From Prevotellaceae bacterium (GTDB lineage: Bacteria > Bacteroidota > Bacteroidia > Bacteroidales > Bacteroidaceae), in the NCBI GenBank assembly GCA_022508665.1, contig JAFLUT010000001.1, positions 62,001 through 126,000 of the forward strand: DNA of 64,000 nucleotides, given 5' to 3'. Both the position numbers and the translations under genes were made by a program. Shown piece after piece: positions 39,599 to 49,162 of this stretch. Below the pieces are notes generated by a model. The model saw nothing but the letters and a program-made list of their open reading frames with translations, was not told where the DNA came from and made no database searches. Position 1 is the first letter of the stretch. Each line of letters begins with the position of its first letter.

Positions 39599-40222
39599 TT
39601 AAAATGTGCGTATGTAAGTACCTTCGTATGTAGGTATAGAGAACGTCACAGTCTCCACGCCTTCTGGTATTGGCATTGACAGGAATACAGTCATAGTATA
39701 TGTCTCAAGGTCGTTCACTGGTCTTTGGTGCAGGAGTGAATACTGCCCGTCAGCCTCTTCGCAAAAAGCGTATGCATGAGCGCTGTTGCCCGTAGTCATC
39801 ACGCCAAGTTGCATATTGATATATCCTCCACTCTTGAATACGCTCACAACTTTCACAGGGTCGCGAGGCAGGGATTCCTCAGTGTACCCTCCCTCTAAAA
39901 ACGTATCCAAAGGTATGGGAGGATTAGAGTATATGTTGGAGATATTATGCACTTTCATGCCACTATTGACCATTGCGTAGGATGCAACGCAGCGAAATAG
40001 GGTGTCTGGCTTGCCGAAATCTATCGATTGAGAAGCAATGTTATATGACTCTCCGTTGTCGAGAGTTACCCTCGACAGTATACCCGATGCATCAGTCTCC
40101 ACAACAACAAAGTTGGTTATGCGCGATGGGTATTCATTGTTGTCGTTCATACAGCCAGTGAAACACATTGTAATGCTCATGGCACAACACAAACAAAAAA
40201 TTTTACTTAATAGCGTTTTCAT
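39599..40222 (-). CDS. NigD-like lipoprotein
   Basis: Lipoprotein signal MSITMCFTGCMNDNNEYPSRITNFVVVETDASGILSRVTLDNGESY. Confidence 0.65.
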   Translation of the reverse strand: MKTLLSKIFCLCCAMSITMCFTGCMNDNNEYPSRITNFVVVETDASGILSRVTLDNGESYNIASQSIDFGKPDTLFRCVASYAMVNSGMKVHNISNIYSNPPIPLDTFLEGGYTEESLPRDPVKVVSVFKSGGYINMQLGVMTTGNSAHAYAFCEEADGQYSLLHQRPVNDLETYTMTVFLSMPIPEGVETVTFSIPTYEGTYIRTF

Positions 40223-41333
40223 AATTTTTTAATGGATTAGCATACATTGTAGTTATTTTCTCTCTGAGGAAAGCCTCATCAGGGTTTTCCACATCTACCA
40301 TCTTTACACGTGACTCAATATACTTATTAGGCTTCCCGGCCACAGCATCACGGTTTATATCATATATACGGTAGTTTTTGTGTATCTCGTGGTCGATATG
40401 CTCAGCCACGATGCGGAAGATGTCAGCCTTTTCTATCATCGTAGGGTCAAGCGTATCAAGCCATCCGTTTATGCAGTCCGCTGCTTGGTAATGCACATGT
40501 CCTTTCTTGCCCCATATACCAATTTTCATATTATCAAGGTCATCTTGCTTAGACTTCTTCCACCCCGGCACATCTCGTTTGCACTGAAACTCCTTGGCTT
40601 TCAAATAGTCGCAAGGGTCATACTCGTATGATATGGCAAGCGGCACAATGTTCATGTGACGCAGATTTGCTATGATGTCAGCCACTGTCTTTCCTGCCGT
40701 AGGGCCTCCCATGTTCAGCATCTTCAGCACCGACTCCTGCGTGCGGTCGTCAGAGTCTTTCGCTCTACCCTCGCGCTGAGCAATCCAAATGTTCTCATGC
40801 TTTTCATTGATAGCAAAATGCATATATTGGCTCATGTGAATAGACGATTTCAGCATTTCCTTCGGTGTCAGTCCACGATTGACAGTGAAAGATTTGTTCA
40901 TCCTCACAAGCGTCTTTATCCAAGGATAAATCAGCAAATTGTCGCCAATAGCAATCTCTACCGTTGTAGAAAACCCTGCTTTCAGAAGGAACACATCAAG
41001 GAATGCCGAATCAAGCACAATGTCACGGTGATTAGACATGAAAGTGTAATTGTTCTTCCTGTCGAGCGACTTCGGAAACTCCCACGAGTAACCAGTCGTC
41101 GCCTTATGCAGCAGGTAATACACCAATGGCCGCATATATCGCTTTTGAAAGTCCAACGGAGTGTTTATGCCTACAAAAAACTTTCGCAACAGCCAGTTTC
41201 TCATGCCCTTAGGCAGAGGTATGACACCCGAAAGTATCTTGTCAAAACGCCTGTCGGCAAGCAAACTCTCGAAAGCCTCCCTCATTTCGCCCTTTGCATA
41301 CGGGCGAATATCATCAAAATCGCTTAACTGCAT
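40203..41333 (-). CDS. 1-acylglycerol-3-phosphate acyltransferase family protein
   Basis: FMSNHRDIVLDSAFLDVFLL (HX4D-like), WIAQREGRAKDSDD. Confidence 0.8.
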   Translation of the reverse strand: MQLSDFDDIRPYAKGEMREAFESLLADRRFDKILSGVIPLPKGMRNWLLRKFFVGINTPLDFQKRYMRPLVYYLLHKATTGYSWEFPKSLDRKNNYTFMSNHRDIVLDSAFLDVFLLKAGFSTTVEIAIGDNLLIYPWIKTLVRMNKSFTVNRGLTPKEMLKSSIHMSQYMHFAINEKHENIWIAQREGRAKDSDDRTQESVLKMLNMGGPTAGKTVADIIANLRHMNIVPLAISYEYDPCDYLKAKEFQCKRDVPGWKKSKQDDLDNMKIGIWGKKGHVHYQAADCINGWLDTLDPTMIEKADIFRIVAEHIDHEIHKNYRIYDINRDAVAGKPNKYIESRVKMVDVENPDEAFLREKITTMYANPLKNYENAIK

Positions 41334-42322
41334 AGTTTGTCCGCAATAATCTCATTCAACACATCCTTCATCTCCAGTCCTGCCGCCTTAACTTGCTGTG
41401 GGATGAAACTCGTCGCCGTCATGCCCGGAGTAGTGTTTATCTCCAACATATTTATTACATCCTCGCCAGCATCATTCTTGGTCACGATGTAGTCAACACG
41501 GATGATGCCAGACGCTCCCAAAATATCATATATCGCCCCTGTAAGAGCCTGCACACGCTTCGTCGTCTCCTCCGAAAGACGAGCAGGCGTTATCTCCTCC
41601 ACCATGCCGTTATACTTGGCATCATAGTCGAAGAAGTCCGTCTTAGGCACAACCTCCGTGATAGGCAACACACGCAATCCGCTCGCCTTTGTCTTATATG
41701 CTCCATTGCTAATCTCCGTACCCTTCAACTCGCTCTCAATCAGCACCTCTGTACTCTCATTCATCGCCTTCTCTATGGCAGGAAGAATATCCTCCACCGC
41801 CTTGCAATGAGTCACGCCGAAACTCGAACCGCCAGCATTAGGCTTGATGAAACACGGTAGCCCTACCTTGTCGGCTATCTGCTGCACATCCACCTCTTGC
41901 CCTTGACGCACCAAAATCTCCTCCGCCACTTTCACACCAAAGCCTTTCAGATATTGGTTAAGCACAAACTTATTGAATGTCAATGCCTCAATCAACACAT
42001 TGCTTGTCGAATAAGGTATCTGCAAAAGGTCGAAATACCCTTGCAGTATGCCGTCCTCCCCCGGAGTTCCGTGAATAGTGATATATGCGTAGTCAGGCTT
42101 TATGTCCTTTCCCCAGTCATCCTTGAAAGAGAAGTTATGACGGTACACCGTCGATTTCTTTCCACTTGGAAGATGAGCCACCCAACCGTCACAAGTTATC
42201 TCCACTACATATACGTCGTAAAGTTCTCTGTCCATCCAAGAATTGATGCCAGCCGCACTGCGCATCGACACATCGTGTTCCGAACTGTCTCCTCCAGCCA
42301 CGATTGCAATAACCTTTTTCAT
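41324..42322 (-). CDS. ddl: D-alanine--D-alanine ligase
   Basis: IAIVAGGDSSEHDVSMRSA, GTPGEDGILQGYFDLLQIPYSTSNV, PCFIKPNAGGSSFGVTH, MLEINTTPGMTATS. Confidence 0.93.
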   Translation of the reverse strand: MKKVIAIVAGGDSSEHDVSMRSAAGINSWMDRELYDVYVVEITCDGWVAHLPSGKKSTVYRHNFSFKDDWGKDIKPDYAYITIHGTPGEDGILQGYFDLLQIPYSTSNVLIEALTFNKFVLNQYLKGFGVKVAEEILVRQGQEVDVQQIADKVGLPCFIKPNAGGSSFGVTHCKAVEDILPAIEKAMNESTEVLIESELKGTEISNGAYKTKASGLRVLPITEVVPKTDFFDYDAKYNGMVEEITPARLSEETTKRVQALTGAIYDILGASGIIRVDYIVTKNDAGEDVINMLEINTTPGMTATSFIPQQVKAAGLEMKDVLNEIIADKLCS

Positions 42323-42334
42323 ACATTATATTAT

Positions 42335-42400
42335 TTAGAGGTGAAAGGTAAGAGGTGAGAGGTGACTTAGCAACCTACAACCTCTAACCTAATAACCTAT
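42335..42400. repeat. Short GGT-rich heptad-like repeat facing complementary ACC-rich heptads
   Basis: aggtgaaaggtaagaggtgagaggtgac ... aacctacaacctctaacctaataacct. Confidence 0.5.
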
Positions 42401-42410
42401 AATTTTTTAA

Positions 42411-43466
42411 TCACGCCATCGCCTCAGCATATCCTCTCCACTTCCCTATCAATGCGCCCATGTCATCAGGCAACTCCGAACTGAACATCATTTCTTTCCC
42501 CGTGCGAGGATGCACAAAACCCAGCGTCTTGGCGTGCAGCGCCTGACGGGGACAAAGGCGAAACGCATTCTCCACAAACTGCCTATACTTGCTCGACGTC
42601 GTTCCCTTCAGTATCTGGTCGCCACCATACCTCTCATCGCAGAACAGCGGATGCCCTATGTGCCTCATGTGCGCCCTTATCTGATGCGTCCGCCCCGTCT
42701 CAAGCACGCATTTCACCAATGTGGTATAGCCGAAACGCTCTAATATATAATAATGTGTAACAGCACTCTTTCCTATCTCCGACTCTGGCGGAAACACTGC
42801 CATCCTCATCCTGTCCTTCGGGTCACGCCCAATGTTACCCTCTATCCTCCCCACATCCTCCTTGAAGTTTCCCCAAACAAGGGCGTTATATTCCCTCTTC
42901 GTTGTCTTATTGAAAAACTGCAGTCCCAATCCAGTCTTCGCCATCGCCGTCTTGGCTATCACCAGCAGACCGCTCGTGTCCTTGTCTATGCGATGCACAA
43001 GCCCTATTTCGGGGTCATTTATATCATATTGAGGCATATCCTTCAAATGCCACGCAAGGGCATTCAGCAAAGTGCCATTCCAATTGCCAAACCCCGGATG
43101 CACCACAAGGCCAGCAGGCTTATTCACCACAATCAAGTCATCATCCTCATACACGATGTTAAGCGGAATATCTTCGGGAGTAATCTTGTTCTCATAGTGC
43201 GGACGGTCGAGCATCACCTGTATCACATCGTCGGGCTTCACCTTATACGACCGCTTCACAGGACGCCCATTTGCCATGATGAACCCTGCATCAGCCGCCT
43301 TCTGCACACGGTTTCTCGACGTGTTGCTCAGATGACTAAGCAGAAACTTATCTATGCGGAGCAGTTTCTGGTTCTTATCAGCCACCACCCTGTGATGCTC
43401 ATAGAGTTGGGCTGTCTCGCCATCCTCCAGTTCATCATCGTCACGGAAATCCACGTCGTCCACCAT
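42411..43466 (-). CDS. rluD: RluA/RluD family 23S rRNA pseudouridine synthase
   Basis: S4 domain, GLVHRIDKDTSGLLVIAKT, LVKCVLETGRTHQIRAHMRHIGHPLFCDERYGG. Confidence 0.92.
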   Translation of the reverse strand: MVDDVDFRDDDELEDGETAQLYEHHRVVADKNQKLLRIDKFLLSHLSNTSRNRVQKAADAGFIMANGRPVKRSYKVKPDDVIQVMLDRPHYENKITPEDIPLNIVYEDDDLIVVNKPAGLVVHPGFGNWNGTLLNALAWHLKDMPQYDINDPEIGLVHRIDKDTSGLLVIAKTAMAKTGLGLQFFNKTTKREYNALVWGNFKEDVGRIEGNIGRDPKDRMRMAVFPPESEIGKSAVTHYYILERFGYTTLVKCVLETGRTHQIRAHMRHIGHPLFCDERYGGDQILKGTTSSKYRQFVENAFRLCPRQALHAKTLGFVHPRTGKEMMFSSELPDDMGALIGKWRGYAEAMA

Positions 43467-43472
43467 ATCCGC

Positions 43473-44102
43473 CTACAAATCTATGTCGAAATCAAATTCC
43501 TCCACCTCCGTAGAGTCGTCAAGAATCACAACCGCAGTAGTATCTATCTCACCCCCTCCAATCACAATAGTCAGCGGACGCTCACGAGGGATTTTCTGTC
43601 CAGCAAGCACCTCTCGCCCACTCTGCTTTACGGCAATGACCAAATCCCTCGGACGACCAATCAGCACCTCATGCGGCGTCAACTTAAAGCCCAACGATTT
43701 CAGCAGCGACTCCGCTTCACGCAGCGACCCATGATTTACCACGTCTGGCAACTGCACCATAGGCTCGCCGTTCATGTTGACAGTAAGATACACCACACGT
43801 CCTCCCTTCACTTCATATCCTGCCGCAGGCGACTGCTCCAGCACAGCGCCACGCATCACACTCTTGTCGTATGCCGAATCCACCACAACAGCCACCAGTC
43901 CACGGTCTTTCAGCATGCCCTCTGCCGAATAGAGCGACTTGCCAATCACATTCGGCACCTCTATCTTCTCCCCATGACGAGTGAAACTGTCAAGCAGCAG
44001 AAACGTCACCACAGGCACTGCCACGATGACAAGCATCATCAGGAGGATGTTAATCCATAGTTTCGCCCCCGACTTGCCTGTAAAATACTTCTTTATAGCC
44101 AT
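43473..44102 (-). CDS. PASTA domain protein
   Basis: KIEVPNVIGKSLYSAEGMLKDRGL...LEQSPAAGYEVKGGRVVYLTVN...VQLPDVVNHGSLREAESLLKSLGFKL. Confidence 0.9.
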   Translation of the reverse strand: MAIKKYFTGKSGAKLWINILLMMLVIVAVPVVTFLLLDSFTRHGEKIEVPNVIGKSLYSAEGMLKDRGLVAVVVDSAYDKSVMRGAVLEQSPAAGYEVKGGRVVYLTVNMNGEPMVQLPDVVNHGSLREAESLLKSLGFKLTPHEVLIGRPRDLVIAVKQSGREVLAGQKIPRERPLTIVIGGGEIDTTAVVILDDSTEVEEFDFDIDL

Positions 44103-44265
44103 TATACTACATCTATTATGAGTGCAAAGATAGACAAATTCCCCGACTTACACACCCTCTTAAACGAATTTTGCAAGTACAACAGAAAAAATGCCATTAT
44201 TTAGCGACAAAAGGCAGAAGTCCGTGTCGGAACTCCTGCCTTTATATTGCTAACAGCAAACAATT

Positions 44266-44421
44266 TTATTTGCCGTGATGCTCGCTTGAAACAGTGAGAC
44301 GCTTGCGACCCTTTCTGCGACGGGAAGCAAGAACACGACGGCCATTGGCAGTCTGCATGCGAAGACGGAAACCGTGCTTGTTTAACCTCTTGCGGTTGTG
44401 TGGTTGAAATGTTCTTTTCAT
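44266..44421 (-). CDS. rpmH: 50S ribosomal protein L34 (51 aa)
   Basis: [51 protein letters not shown]; absent from the ORF track due to length. Confidence 0.97.
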   Translation of the reverse strand: MKRTFQPHNRKRLNKHGFRLRMQTANGRRVLASRRRKGRKRLTVSSEHHGK

Positions 44422-44500
44422 TGTTTTATTCTATTTTATTGTTACTTCATTCACATTCACATCGGGCAGCATTTGAGCATGTTGCCACATAAAACGACTG

Positions 44501-44508
44501 CAAAATTA
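44501..44508 (-). promoter_or_regulatory. Candidate -7 box (TAATTTTG) for rpmH
   Basis: Reverse complement of caaaatta; divergent from the efp promoter. Confidence 0.5.
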
Positions 44509-44581
44509 GGTATTTTCAGCAAATCGACAAAAGAAAAAGCCAAAAAACACAAACTTTTTTTGTCATTTTAATGAAAATCCT

Positions 44582-44589
44582 TAATTTTG
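44582..44589 (+). promoter_or_regulatory. Candidate -7 box (TAATTTTG) for efp
   Basis: ccTTAATTTTGCACTCG upstream of 44643. Confidence 0.55.
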
Positions 44590-44642
44590 CACTCGAAAAA
44601 TCAATATAAACGAAAACTTTTTAACAAAAACCGAACAATACT

Positions 44643-45218
44643 ATGGCTATTTTAGCAGGTGACATTAAGAAAAACGTATGCCTCCGCCTTGACGACGGCA
44701 AGATTTATGTAGTTATCGACTTCTTGCACGTCAAGCCCGGCAAGGGAAATACAGTGATGCGTACAAAACTCCGCAACGTTGAGGACGGCCGTGTGCTTGA
44801 GCGCACATGGATTGTATCTGCAAAACTCGACGATGTGCAGGTATCACACCAGCAGTTTCAGTATCTCTACAAGGAAGGCGACGACCTCGTGTTTATGAAC
44901 ACAGAGTCATTCGAGCAGGTGAACATCGCCAAAGAGGTAATCACTGGCGGCGACTTCCTGAAAGAGGGCGAAACTATGGTCATGGCATCTATCGACGAGT
45001 CAACAGGCACAATCCTCACAGCCGAGGCTCCTATCAAGGTTGTACTTCAAGTTACATACACTGAGCCGGGCTTCGCTGGCAACACTGCAACCAACGCTAC
45101 CAAGCCTGCAACATTGGAGACAGGCGTTGAAATCCGTGTGCCTCTCTTCATCAACGAGGGCGACCTCATTGAGGTAGACACACGCGACGGTTCATACGTT
45201 ACACGCATCAAAGAATAA
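44643..45218 (+). CDS. efp: Elongation factor P
   Basis: FLHVKPGKGNTVMRTKLRN and C-terminal GVEIRVPLFINEGDLIEVDTRDGSYVTRIKE. Confidence 0.93.
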   Translation: MAILAGDIKKNVCLRLDDGKIYVVIDFLHVKPGKGNTVMRTKLRNVEDGRVLERTWIVSAKLDDVQVSHQQFQYLYKEGDDLVFMNTESFEQVNIAKEVITGGDFLKEGETMVMASIDESTGTILTAEAPIKVVLQVTYTEPGFAGNTATNATKPATLETGVEIRVPLFINEGDLIEVDTRDGSYVTRIKE

Positions 45219-45272
45219 GACCTAAATAAAATTTGTTTTCATTGTTTTGTAAAAACGTGTTATTTATTTAAG

Positions 45273-45306
45273 CAGGGGTTGAACGTGAGTTCAGCCCCTG
45301 TTTTTC
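45273..45306 (+). terminator. Intrinsic terminator of efp
   Basis: CAGGGGTTGAAC gtga GTTCAGCCCCTG followed by tttttc. Confidence 0.8.
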
Positions 45307-45346
45307 TAATGCCGCTTTTATTTTTCGCACATTGTATATTAAAGCA

Positions 45347-45382
45347 AGTCCGACGAACACGTTCTGCACAGTTCGTCGGACT
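45347..45382 (-). terminator. Hairpin terminator downstream of 45406-46653
   Basis: AGTCCGACGAAC acgttctgcaca GTTCGTCGGACT, perfect 12-bp stem. Confidence 0.65.
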
Positions 45383-45405
45383 CATATTACTTTATAATAT
45401 CACAC

Positions 45406-46653
45406 TTACTTCACAAGCACTTTTTGTGTGCTTCCGTCAGCAGACTTCACGATGTTAATGCCCTTCTGCAAAGAGTTGAGGCGTGCGCCACTGAGGCTGT
45501 AAATGCCCTCTATTGCAGGCGCATTGGCTGGTGTTGGCACATCCTTCACTCCCGTAGTGAGATTATCATAATCATCTATGCTGAGGAAGTGGAGAGTAGC
45601 ATTGAGAAGAACATATTTCTTGTTTGCGATAAAGACAAATCTTGCCTTGTAGTCGCCGCCCTCATCTACACGGTAACGGCGAGTGTACTTGATAATATCA
45701 CCTTTCTCATCGGTTCTCTCCCATGTAATTGTGTTCATAGAGGGCACAGAACCTGCTGCGCGTGCTTTTACTCCTGCATCTTCACCTTCCATGCCAGAAC
45801 CCGGCACTGTCTCTGGCGCATCGGGGTCGTACTCTGACCAACTATCGTTGAAACTGTAAAATATGCTATCGCAAGTCACATTCAGTTGAATGCGATAACT
45901 TGAAAGAGAGGAATTTCCGCCATGGAAATTGTCACTTCCAAAACCGCGAGTGTAATCTCCGTCAGCGTCTCTCCAACCGTCGAAATAGCCCGGGCCATAC
46001 CATTCATAGTCCACATACCAACCGTCAGAATCCAAACCATAGTTATATGCTTCGTTTATATCGTCGATGCCCAGCGCCTCTGTGATTGCCTGTGTATCTA
46101 CAAGAGAATATGTTACAATGGCAGAATCTACCTCGGCTCCTTTCTCGTCAATGATGCGCAATGCTTGATAACTCTCCAAGTCTATGGTCTTAACCAATTC
46201 AGGACCAGTAATAGTGAATGTGATTTTGTATGAATCATTGTTAACAGACAGCGTATCTGTTACACGGGTCATAATGTTTGTATATGTCAACATAGCACCA
46301 GTGGTTTCTATGCGGTATTTGTGACCCTCTATGAAATGATAACTGAATGACACAACCACATCCTCAATTCCATTTCCTCGTCCAGAACCCCCAATCTGAA
46401 CAGCCTCAGCAGCATCATCCACATAAAGGTCGCAGGACACCGCAATGCCATGAAGCATCATAAGGGAAGCTTCTGACGCATTTGGATAAGTCAATGTTAT
46501 ACCCTCTTTTGCGTTAAAGTCTTCGATGCCGTCAAAAGTTACGCCATCTTCAACGTTCCATTTTGCTGTACCCCAAGTCCAGTCAACGTCTTGCGCAGAC
46601 AGCCCTGTCACAGTGAGGATAGCCACGATGAATGAAAGTAAAATTTTTTTCAT
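45406..46653 (-). CDS. Secreted protein of unknown function with Por-like C-terminal tail
   Basis: Signal peptide MKKILLSFIVAILTVTGLSAQ; C-terminus IEGIYSLSGARLNSLQKGINIVKSADGSTQKVLVK. Confidence 0.75.
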   Translation of the reverse strand: MKKILLSFIVAILTVTGLSAQDVDWTWGTAKWNVEDGVTFDGIEDFNAKEGITLTYPNASEASLMMLHGIAVSCDLYVDDAAEAVQIGGSGRGNGIEDVVVSFSYHFIEGHKYRIETTGAMLTYTNIMTRVTDTLSVNNDSYKITFTITGPELVKTIDLESYQALRIIDEKGAEVDSAIVTYSLVDTQAITEALGIDDINEAYNYGLDSDGWYVDYEWYGPGYFDGWRDADGDYTRGFGSDNFHGGNSSLSSYRIQLNVTCDSIFYSFNDSWSEYDPDAPETVPGSGMEGEDAGVKARAAGSVPSMNTITWERTDEKGDIIKYTRRYRVDEGGDYKARFVFIANKKYVLLNATLHFLSIDDYDNLTTGVKDVPTPANAPAIEGIYSLSGARLNSLQKGINIVKSADGSTQKVLVK

Positions 46654-46926
46654 AAAAATCCTTTCTTTTTAAGTTGTTAGTTAATAATTATATGTGAAAA
46701 GAAATGCTTTGTGTCACCATAAAAGGCGAAAGAACTTTCTTTTTCGGTTGCAAAGTTACGTATTTCTGACAAATTGCACAATACCATAAACATAGTAAAT
46801 TGTCTTTTATTGACAAAATCAATGAGTTTCCGCCCCATTTTGTCATTTAAAAGGGGGAAAAACCTCTAAAAGCATAGCAAATCTTACTTTTTTACATATT
46901 CTCTTGGTAGTTAACTATAAAAATGA

Positions 46927-46934
46927 TACCTTTG
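46927..46934 (+). promoter_or_regulatory. Candidate -7 box (TACCTTTG) for asnB
   Basis: TTG (46904) - N20 - TACCTTTGCA. Confidence 0.65.
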
Positions 46935-46986
46935 CACTCGAAATAAACGACAAAACGAAACTAAAAGCAATAAAAGCAATAGCATT

Positions 46987-48720
46987 ATGTGTGGAATTGT
47001 TGGCATATTTGGAGTTAAAGAACAGACTTCTGAACTGCGACAGAAGGCGTTGAAAATGTCTCAGAAGATTAGGCATCGCGGCCCAGACTGGTCGGGAATA
47101 TACGTTGGTAAATCGGCTATATTGGCGCATGAACGCCTGTCAATCGTCGACCCCGAATCGGGCGGACAGCCTCTGTTCTCGCCCGACCGCAAGCAGGTGC
47201 TGGCGGTGAACGGAGAGATATACAACCACCGTGACATACGCCGTCACTACTCTACCGAGTATGAGTTTCAGACAGGCAGCGACTGCGAGGTCATCCTTGC
47301 GCTCTATCGTCATCTGGTTGCTCCTGTCTCGCCAGCCGAGCGCCCTGCGAAGATAAAGGAACTTTTCGAGCGTCTGAACGGCATTTTCGCTTTTGCCCTC
47401 TATGATGAGGAGGCGGACACGTACCTCATCGGGCGTGACCCAATCGGCGTTATACCTTTATATATAGGCAGGGATGCCGACGGCAAGGTGTATGTCGGTT
47501 CAGAGTTGAAGGCGCTGGAAGGCTTCTGCGACGAGTATGAGCCTTTCCTGCCGGGGCATTATTACAGCAGCGAGACAGGAGAGTTGGTAAAATGGTATGA
47601 CCGAGAGTGGATGCACAAGATGCCTGCCGAATGTTCGGGCGAAACGGGCAGACTTGCGGCGTTGCCATACAAGGAAAGCGTGAAGGAAATTCACGACGCC
47701 CTCGAAGCCAGCGTGAAGCGTCAGTTGATGAGCGATGTGCCTTACGGCGTATTGCTGTCTGGCGGTCTCGACTCGTCGGTAACGAGCGCCATAGCGAAGA
47801 AGTTTGCCAGCAACCGTGTGGAGGCAGACGGCAACGAAAGGGCTTGGTGGCCTCGTCTGCACTCGTTTGCCGTGGGGCTGAAAGGTGCGCCCGACTTGGC
47901 GAAGGCTAAGGTGGTGGCTGACTATATCGGCACGGTGCATCACGAGATAAACTACACGGTGCAGGAGGGCATCGACGCTATCCGCGATGTGATATATTTC
48001 ATTGAGACATACGACGTTACGACCGTGCGCGCCAGCACACCGATGTATCTGCTTGCCCGAGTAATCAAGTCAATGGGCATCAAAATGGTGCTGTCGGGCG
48101 AAGGTGCTGACGAGGTGTTCGGCGGCTATCTCTATTTCCACAAAGCCCCCGACGCCAAGGAGTTCCACGAGGAGACGGTGAGGAAACTCGGCAAACTCTA
48201 CCAGTACGACTGTCTGCGTGCCAACAAGAGCCTGTCGGCATGGGGCGTGGAGGGGCGTGTGCCTTTCCTCGACAAAGAGTTTCTCGATGTGGCAATGTCG
48301 CTCAACCCCGAACACAAGATGTGTCCGGGCAAAGAGATAGAGAAGAAGGTAGTGCGTGAAGCCTTTGCCGACATGCTGCCCGAGGCTGTGGCATGGAGAC
48401 AGAAGGAGCAGTTCTCCGACGGCGTAGGCTACAACTGGATTGACACGCTGAAACAAATCACTTCCGAGGCTGTCAGCGACGAGCAAATGGCGCATGCCGC
48501 CGAGCGTTTCCCTATCAACACGCCGCTGAACAAGGAGGAATACTACTACCGCAGCATCTTCGAGGAGCATTTTCCAAGCGACTCAGCGGCACGCAGCGTT
48601 CCCCACGAGGCGTCGGTCGCATGCTCCACGGCAAAGGCTCTCGAATGGGATGCAGCATGGAAGAACATGAACGAGCCTTCGGGACGCGCCGTGGCAGGAG
48701 TGCATGAGCAAGCGTATTGA
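46987..48720 (+). CDS. asnB: Asparagine synthase B (glutamine-hydrolysing)
   Basis: MCGIVGIFGVK; RGPDWSGIYV; PYGVLLSGGLDSSVTSAIA; VLSGEGADEVFGGYLYFHKAP. Confidence 0.95.
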   Translation: MCGIVGIFGVKEQTSELRQKALKMSQKIRHRGPDWSGIYVGKSAILAHERLSIVDPESGGQPLFSPDRKQVLAVNGEIYNHRDIRRHYSTEYEFQTGSDCEVILALYRHLVAPVSPAERPAKIKELFERLNGIFAFALYDEEADTYLIGRDPIGVIPLYIGRDADGKVYVGSELKALEGFCDEYEPFLPGHYYSSETGELVKWYDREWMHKMPAECSGETGRLAALPYKESVKEIHDALEASVKRQLMSDVPYGVLLSGGLDSSVTSAIAKKFASNRVEADGNERAWWPRLHSFAVGLKGAPDLAKAKVVADYIGTVHHEINYTVQEGIDAIRDVIYFIETYDVTTVRASTPMYLLARVIKSMGIKMVLSGEGADEVFGGYLYFHKAPDAKEFHEETVRKLGKLYQYDCLRANKSLSAWGVEGRVPFLDKEFLDVAMSLNPEHKMCPGKEIEKKVVREAFADMLPEAVAWRQKEQFSDGVGYNWIDTLKQITSEAVSDEQMAHAAERFPINTPLNKEEYYYRSIFEEHFPSDSAARSVPHEASVACSTAKALEWDAAWKNMNEPSGRAVAGVHEQAY

Positions 48721-48828
48721 CAAGAGCAGGTAGATTGACATTGGTAAGCAATGCTATATGAGCAAGCGCATCAATAGACCAAACAATAGGGCAAAGCGGC
48801 TTTCCGTTTTGCCCTTTTTCTGTCATCC

Positions 48829-48973
48829 TTGACAACGGCTGACCGCTGAAACGCCCTGCCGTTCACGATTACAATAGTCAGCCGTGACAAATTATAATCG
48901 TCAGCCAATGCAGATTATCCCCCTCAGCGGTTGTCAACTAGTTCGATTAGCGGTTGCCATTTTTAGGAGGGAA
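48829..48973. repeat. Intergenic array of six 23-bp units (copy of a dispersed element)
   Basis: Units start at 48836, 48859, 48882, 48905, 48928, 48951 (exact 23-nt spacing): CGGCTGACCGCTGAAACGCCCTG / CCGTTCACGATTACAATAGTCAG / CCGTGACAAATTATAATCGTCAG / CCAATGCAGATTATCCCCCTCAG / CGGTTGTCAACTAGTTCGATTAG / CGGTTGCCATTTTTAGG... Confidence 0.88.
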
Positions 48974-49046
48974 AAGTTTGCTGATGCAAGATGTGGCAAA
49001 TGATAAAATTTGGGTGTCCTCCTTTGCTATTTATCTCTTTTTTATT

Positions 49047-49054
49047 TATCTTTG
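49047..49054 (+). promoter_or_regulatory. Candidate -7 box (TATCTTTG) for dnaE
   Basis: TTTG (49023) - N20 - TATCTTTGCA. Confidence 0.65.
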
Positions 49055-49162
49055 CATAAGAAATAGGAGTTGCTGCACGCATGGTCAGCGGCAGGCTTCT
49101 GTGCAAGCGGACTCTTTTCTGAATATCAAACAAATAGACTAAGGCGTAAGGAGAATTTGGCA

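Noticed and set aside
42753-44060. 435-aa plus-strand ORF opposite rluD and the PASTA gene
   Set aside because: Spans two real minus-strand genes and their junction; His/Arg-rich artefact.
48829-48973. CRISPR array hypothesis for the 23-bp periodic repeats
   Set aside because: Units are contiguous with no spacers, diverged, and no cas genes are present.
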